Shown: piece by piece, positions 6,829 to 10,176 of the stretch
Position numbering within the stretch: the stretch's first letter is position 1
Layout: the number at the start of each line of letters is the position of its first letter
From: JBBRUG01 sp038247995
GTDB taxonomy: Bacteria > Chloroflexota > Chloroflexia > Chloroflexales > Chloroflexaceae
NCBI GenBank assembly: GCA_038247995.1
Contig: JBBRUG010000218.1
Location: 1-10,176, forward strand
Direction of reading: 5' to 3'
DNA length: 10,176 nucleotides
Made by a program: the position numbers and the translations under genes
Notes under the pieces: generated by a model
Told to the model about the DNA's origin: nothing
Database searches by the model: none
The model's input: only the letters and a program-made list of their open reading frames with translations

Positions 6829-7952
6829 TCACCATCCAACTGTTCAACAATTCCCGTCACCAGGCGCACCACCTGCTCGGCGAGCAAAGACCCTGTAGGC
6901 GGCGCCGTTTCCCCATCTCCCGGTGCGGCAAACAGCGTGAGTGTGCGAAAACGGCGGCGCCGGAACAGCGCCGTCAGCCCCTGATCGGAGCGGAACGGGC
7001 GCGGCTCGGCGTCGATTGTGGTGTCGGCGGCGTCGGCGGCATCGGCCAGGCGCAATACTTCAGGGTTAGTGGGCCAGCCCCGCAACGCGCCTTCGCGTGT
7101 GGCATAGGCCAGTTGCGTGCCGGCTAGCTCTTCAACGCCGATAACCAGGGTTGTTGCTGGGTCAAAGGGAAAATGGCGCAAGAGCGTCGTCACAGTATCG
7201 GAGCCGTTATCAACAGCGCCCAGGGCAATCGCCCAGAGTTCCACCTGATGCAACGTGCTCAGGTGCGCCATTGCCGGTACCAGCGTTGCCAGCGCCGTAT
7301 CGGCTGCCGGGGAGTCAGGGAGCGTCGGCGGCAGGAGCGTAATGCCGATCAACAGCACAAGGTAAGCCACTGCCACAATGGTGATCACCCACGCAAACAC
7401 TGTCGTTACCGTCGCCGCAATTGCCGCCGCCAGGACGAGCGCCGGGCCAAGTAGTTTCGCCGTGAGGCCTATGCTAGTCGGGGCGAGCAACTGCCGTAAG
7501 CCCTGTGGCGCTGTCGGCGTGTCGAGCCGCGCCAGCAACAACACCCGCCAGCGCGGTGTGCGTACCCCGCCGTTGTAATCGGGGGCGACGGCACGCGTAC
7601 CGAACACATTTTGGCTTTCCAGGCGTGGGCCGATCCGCGGCAATGGTGCGATCATCTGATCGATGAGCAGCGCTCCAAACGCCCAACCGGCGAGCAGCAA
7701 CGCCGGTAACGGCAGCCAGGGCGTAATCAGGGCAGCACAAACGGCCAGAGCGAAGATCGCCGTGGCCGTACGTTGGGGGTGCGCCGGAATAGTAACGGCG
7801 TGGGTTCCTACCCGCGCGCCGACGCGCCGTAATCGGGCGTTGATATACGCCGCCGCCGTCGCCTCTGCGGCCGATCCCGGCTGACGCGCCCCCACCTGCT
7901 GCTGGAGGTGGCTGATGATACTCTCAAGTTCATCGCGCGGGGCGCTCAGCAT
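6813..7952 (-). CDS. M28-peptidase-like membrane protein lacking metal ligands
   Basis: This 379-residue integral membrane protein has a soluble N-terminus resembling the start of M28 aminopeptidases (ESIISHLQQQVGARQPGSAAEATAAAYINARLRRVGARV). Two hydrophobic segments follow at about 62-80 and 83-103. A strand RVLLLARLDT (136-145) sits where active enzymes have the HxD metal motif. Two more segments lie at about 168-187 and 187-208. A C-terminal half carries SPAADTALATL, VELWAIALGAVDNGSDTV and ATTLVIGVEELAGTQL. By position, the metal-binding His is Arg142, the GADDN stretch is degraded and the catalytic EE is replaced by VD. I therefore infer a catalytically inactive M28 relative anchored in the membrane. 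The ATG at 7952 lacks a clear Shine-Dalgarno. The last codons and stop lie in the octamer repeat array. The role is unknown; confidence in the fold is moderate. Confidence 0.65.
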   Translation of the reverse strand: MLSAPRDELESIISHLQQQVGARQPGSAAEATAAAYINARLRRVGARVGTHAVTIPAHPQRTATAIFALAVCAALITPWLPLPALLLAGWAFGALLIDQMIAPLPRIGPRLESQNVFGTRAVAPDYNGGVRTPRWRVLLLARLDTPTAPQGLRQLLAPTSIGLTAKLLGPALVLAAAIAATVTTVFAWVITIVAVAYLVLLIGITLLPPTLPDSPAADTALATLVPAMAHLSTLHQVELWAIALGAVDNGSDTVTTLLRHFPFDPATTLVIGVEELAGTQLAYATREGALRGWPTNPEVLRLADAADAADTTIDAEPRPFRSDQGLTALFRRRRFRTLTLFAAPGDGETAPPTGSLLAEQVVRLVTGIVEQLDGEELRN

Positions 7953-8193
7953 TAAAATACCAGGCCCCGCTTAGTCCTGATCCAGGCGACGAACGTTGGC
8001 ATGAAACCGATTGCTCCTGCATTATCGGACTGGGCCACACGATTGAGCCCCTGAGGGCACTGAACCGTGTGGCTCGCTCCGCTCGCGCCGCCCGTATGCT
8101 GGCTCAACGGATCTGCCCAGCGCTATAGGATTGGTATGCGCTCAGACTGATGCCTGCCGCTGCTGCTAAATCCTGCGCCCTGCCTCCTGCCGC
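7953..8193. other. Intergenic region between PPC gene and M28-like gene
   Basis: The region holds repeat copy D (8028-8115) in the orientation opposite to the other copies. I see no gene, no T-tract terminator after the PPC gene, and no clear promoter for the M28-like gene. A TATTTT directly before its ATG has no matching -35. Confidence 0.5.
8028..8115 (+). repeat. Dispersed ~88-bp repeat, copy D (inverted)
   Basis: On the plus strand the copy reads ACTGGGCC, ACGATTGAGCCCCTGAGGG, CACTGAACCG, GTGTGGCTCGC, GCTCGCGCC, then TGGCTCAACGGATCTG. It aligns end to end with copy A with about one base of gap. Read on the minus strand its left part folds: GCCACACG pairs with CGTGTGGC around an inner GCCC/GGGC stem. 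It is the only copy on the plus strand and lies between two genes without touching either. Confidence 0.8.
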
Positions 8194-9696
8194 CTACGGC
8201 ACCGGCGTATTGGTTGGCGTGGGCTGCGGCGTATTGGTCGGCTCCAGCACAAATTCCTCGGCCGGCGTGGCGGTTGGCGCCGGGGTGCGCTGATCAACCG
8301 GCTGGCTTTGCGCCGGATCGCTGCTCGGCCGCCCGCAGGTTGTCTGTTCAGGCAGGCAGAGCAAGAGCGTCAGATCATAGCGAATAAACTGGTTGCCGAT
8401 ATCGCCGACATTCTTGATCTGCACGAAGTAAAAACCATCGACCTCGGGTATAAACTCGATCTGCGAGTCTAGCGTATTGCCGCCGGGAATATCGTCGTTG
8501 ACATCGAGGATCGTCACCCCATCGCGGTCGGTCAGCACAACCACCGTATCGGCGCCGGCCTGCGTGACGCCATTCACCTCGTTGCGCCCGCGGTAGCGCC
8601 GCGAGTCGGTAAAGATGACATAACGTTTGCCGATACTGCCGAAGAACACGATCCAGTCGGCGTCGCCGTTGGGGCAAAGCGCGCGATTCTCTTGCAGTTC
8701 ATTCGAGGTGATCAGCCGCGCCTGCTCGGGTAGGCCATCGGCTTCAAACAGATCAAGGCAGACCTCACGCACCAGCGTCGGCGTCGGGCCATAACTCTCG
8801 TCGATCAGCGCGATCACATAAAAATAGTCGATCCCGCCGCGCCCGGCCGCATCGCGCACGCGGATGTAGTACGGCCCGTCGAAGGGGATGCGGATCGTGA
8901 TTCTGGGCCGCGTGTCGGCCGGGTTGGGGTTGCCGGGATCGCGGTTAAAAAAGTCGTTGTTGAACGCAATACTGTTCAATTCGCGGTCGAACAGCTCCAG
9001 CGTCAGGTCGAGGCCGGGGTCCATCCGGCTAATATCGATCGTGTAGACCTTGCCGGAAACACCGCCGAACACCAGCCAGTCCTCATCGCCGACGCCGCAG
9101 ATCGTGCGCAGTTGCGACGTTTGCACATCGATCGGTCGCGACGACGCCGGGTTATTGTCGGACTCAAAACCATCGTCACAGACCGGACCGGTTGTTGGGG
9201 TAGTCGTTGCCGGAGCAGGAGTGGAAGTATTGGTTGGGGTTGTTGTAAAAGTCGCCCCCGAGATAACAACCGTGAGCGGAAACTGGGCTTGGATCTGCTG
9301 CGCATTACCAGTTGCTGCCCCAATGACCGTCGCTTGTACGATATAACTTCCTGGAGCTACCGTAGCCGCTGCCGACACAAAAAGGGTAACTTGCTGTGAT
9401 GATCCTGTCGTGATGAATACGGTGCCGCTGCTTGTAGGTGTAAGACCAGATGGAACACTGGCAAATGAAACTGTAAAATTACGGTCGGCAGCACCGGGAA
9501 TATTACTATTTGTAATCGTAATTGTGGTCGAACCCGTACCACCTGGATCAACCGTGATTGTTGGCTGCGTTGGAGTAACGATAACGGCCTGCTGCGCCTG
9601 CACCGGTGCCACAGTGCCCTGGGTTGCAGCAAGAAAGATCAATAGCACAGCCAGGGCGGCGATCGTGGCATTTCTGACGTGGGTAGAACTCTTCAT
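8194..9696 (-). CDS. Secreted protein with Ig-like domain and two PPC-type domains
   Basis: This 500-residue exported protein has a signal peptide of about 33 residues (MKSSTHVRN, hydrophobic IAALAVLLIFLAA, then APVQAQ as a likely signal peptidase I site). About 35-145 is a Ser/Thr-rich beta-sandwich (TITVDPGGTGSTTITITN, VTLFVSAAATVAPGSYIVQATV), typical of Ig-like domains of the NEW3/CARDB type. A Thr/Pro linker follows. Two PPC (bacterial pre-peptidase C-terminal) domains come next, starting CDDGFESDNNPASSRPI and CLDLFEADGLPEQARLI, with the family's DEDWLVF and DADWIVF motifs and closing strands GPYYIRVRD and GFYFVQIKN. The C-terminus is a Thr/Pro-rich tail. No catalytic domain is present, so a cell-surface binding or structural role is inferred. 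I chose the ATG at 9696 because of GGGAG ten bases upstream, the signal peptide and a consensus promoter between it and the in-frame start at 9807, which would put the promoter inside the gene. Confidence 0.85.
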   Translation of the reverse strand: MKSSTHVRNATIAALAVLLIFLAATQGTVAPVQAQQAVIVTPTQPTITVDPGGTGSTTITITNSNIPGAADRNFTVSFASVPSGLTPTSSGTVFITTGSSQQVTLFVSAAATVAPGSYIVQATVIGAATGNAQQIQAQFPLTVVISGATFTTTPTNTSTPAPATTTPTTGPVCDDGFESDNNPASSRPIDVQTSQLRTICGVGDEDWLVFGGVSGKVYTIDISRMDPGLDLTLELFDRELNSIAFNNDFFNRDPGNPNPADTRPRITIRIPFDGPYYIRVRDAAGRGGIDYFYVIALIDESYGPTPTLVREVCLDLFEADGLPEQARLITSNELQENRALCPNGDADWIVFFGSIGKRYVIFTDSRRYRGRNEVNGVTQAGADTVVVLTDRDGVTILDVNDDIPGGNTLDSQIEFIPEVDGFYFVQIKNVGDIGNQFIRYDLTLLLCLPEQTTCGRPSSDPAQSQPVDQRTPAPTATPAEEFVLEPTNTPQPTPTNTPVP

Positions 9697-9741
9697 CAAG
9701 CGCGCTGCTCCCGGCGCTAAAGAGGGGGGTGAATCGTGCGC

Positions 9742-9770
9742 ATTATAGCCTTTGCCTTCCTGAGTGTCAA
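9742..9770 (-). promoter_or_regulatory. Perfect consensus sigma70 promoter
   Basis: The minus strand reads TTGACA (9765-9770), 17 bases, then TATAAT (9742-9747), matching the sigma70 consensus at all 12 positions with optimal spacing. An A-rich tract (TATAAAAAGCAAAAT) lies directly upstream of the -35, resembling an UP element. Transcription would start near 9735, about 38 bases before the ATG at 9696 of the PPC-domain gene. This predicts strong, largely unregulated expression. Confidence 0.9.
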
Positions 9771-9927
9771 CCATTTTGCTTTTTATAGCGCTGCGCGCCT
9801 GCGCCAAAGGGGTGCGTTCCCGCGACTATGTCCGGCGGTGCATGCCCTCAGGGGCAAAAAATATGCAGGTAGACCCTAACTGATGCGCGGTACGTCAGGG
9901 CATGGCAACGGGCCGTAGCGCACAGGG

Positions 9928-9972
9928 CCACCCCACATGCGGGGTGGTCTGGAGGGCGGCACGGCCCTCCAG
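9928..9972. repeat. Two adjacent GC-rich hairpins
   Basis: CCACCCC (9928-9934) pairs with GGGGTGG (9941-9947) around a six-base loop, followed at once by CTGGAGGGC (9949-9957) pairing perfectly with GCCCTCCAG (9964-9972), also with a six-base loop. No T-run follows, so these look like REP-type palindromes more than terminators. Confidence 0.75.
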
Positions 9973-10044
9973 CGGGGGTAGGAGGGGGCGGAGCGGCCCT
10001 GCGCATGCCCTGGCGGGAGCCGCAATCAGCGGGGGTAGGAGGGG
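9970..10044. repeat. Direct repeat of 18 bases
   Basis: CAGCGGGGGTAGGAGGGG occurs at 9970-9987 and again at 10027-10044, 57 bases apart, with a partial third match GGGGTAGG just after 10048. The first copy overlaps the right arm of the preceding hairpin. Function unknown. Confidence 0.8.
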
Positions 10045-10095
10045 CTTTTGGGGGTAGGTTTTTTCGGCCCAGCCGCCCATTCCCCGCACCCCAAA

Positions 10096-10121
10096 CCCCG
10101 CTCCCTCGGAGGGGAGCGGGG
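10096..10121. repeat. Ten-base-pair GC hairpin
   Basis: CCCCGCTCCC (10096-10105) pairs perfectly with GGGAGCGGGG (10112-10121) around TCGGAG. No T-tract is present on either side, so termination is not implied; a REP-like palindrome is more likely. Confidence 0.75.
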
Positions 10122-10176
10122 CTTCCGAGCGCATCGCACTGCGGAATCGCTGCGGTGCCCCCCCTTCTCCTCTTGA

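Larger units (their letters stand above)
9808..10176. other. Non-coding, hairpin-rich right end
   Basis: About 370 bases contain no credible gene. The one longer open frame (9895-10134, minus) is Pro/Arg-rich low-complexity translation of GC-rich repeats. The stretch holds three strong hairpins and a direct repeat listed separately. It is likely the spacer upstream of the PPC gene and beside an unseen neighbour. Confidence 0.6.

Noticed and set aside
9697..9807. Longer N-terminus for the PPC-domain protein starting at 9807
   Set aside because: The consensus promoter lies inside this extension and the signal peptide begins at the later ATG.
9844..9855. Fifth remnant of the dispersed repeat (GCCCTCAGGGGC, also present inverted in copy D)
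   Set aside because: Only about 13 bases match and neither end of the element is present; the short palindrome could arise by chance.
9895..10134. 79-residue minus-strand open frame
   Set aside because: It is built from hairpin arms and the direct repeat, is low in complexity, and lacks a ribosome binding site.

Overview
The window reads as a chromosomal segment of a GC-rich bacterium, most likely a member of the Chloroflexota. This placement is an inference from style rather than from a marker gene. It rests on a secreted PPC-repeat protein with Thr/Pro-rich linkers of the PTPTNTP kind, intergenic DNA full of short tandem and inverted repeats, and an F420-type luciferase-like oxidoreductase beside a two-domain beta-oxidation enzyme. 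There are no RNA genes, no CRISPR array and no autonomous transposon.

Layout, left to right. Positions 58-2475 (minus) encode a FadN-type 3-hydroxyacyl-CoA dehydrogenase/enoyl-CoA hydratase with its own promoter; a ribosome binding site at the extreme left edge suggests a co-transcribed gene just outside, plausibly the partner thiolase. Next on the minus strand come a fructosamine-kinase-family gene broken by a short repeat (2627-3604), a luciferase-like monooxygenase (3661-4542) and a DUF1868-like 2H phosphoesterase (4573-5274). These three are transcribed 2H, then oxidoreductase, then kinase. The only plus-strand gene is a small three-helix membrane protein (5445-5828). It converges on a minus-strand YjbR/MmcQ-like gene (5838-6197), which is followed upstream by an NTF2/SnoaL-like protein (6332-6730), an M28-peptidase-like membrane protein without the usual metal ligands (6813-7952), and a secreted PPC-domain protein (8194-9696) driven by a perfect consensus sigma70 promoter. 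The last ~370 bases hold no credible gene, only GC-rich hairpins and direct repeats.

The most unusual feature is a family of four ~73-88 bp dispersed repeats (3191-3277, 3594-3666, 6244-6330, 8028-8115). They share a CACTGAGC-like left end, a GATTGAGCC core and a GATCT(G) right end. One copy sits in frame inside the fructosamine kinase gene and adds three stop codons; removing its 87 bases restores an uninterrupted 296-residue protein. Another forms the junction of two genes, supplying the stop codon of one and the Shine-Dalgarno and TTG start of the next. I recognise no named family for this element.

Functionally, fatty-acid beta-oxidation is the only pathway clearly assignable. The remaining genes are small accessory or maintenance functions, and I see no strong evidence that they form one system.
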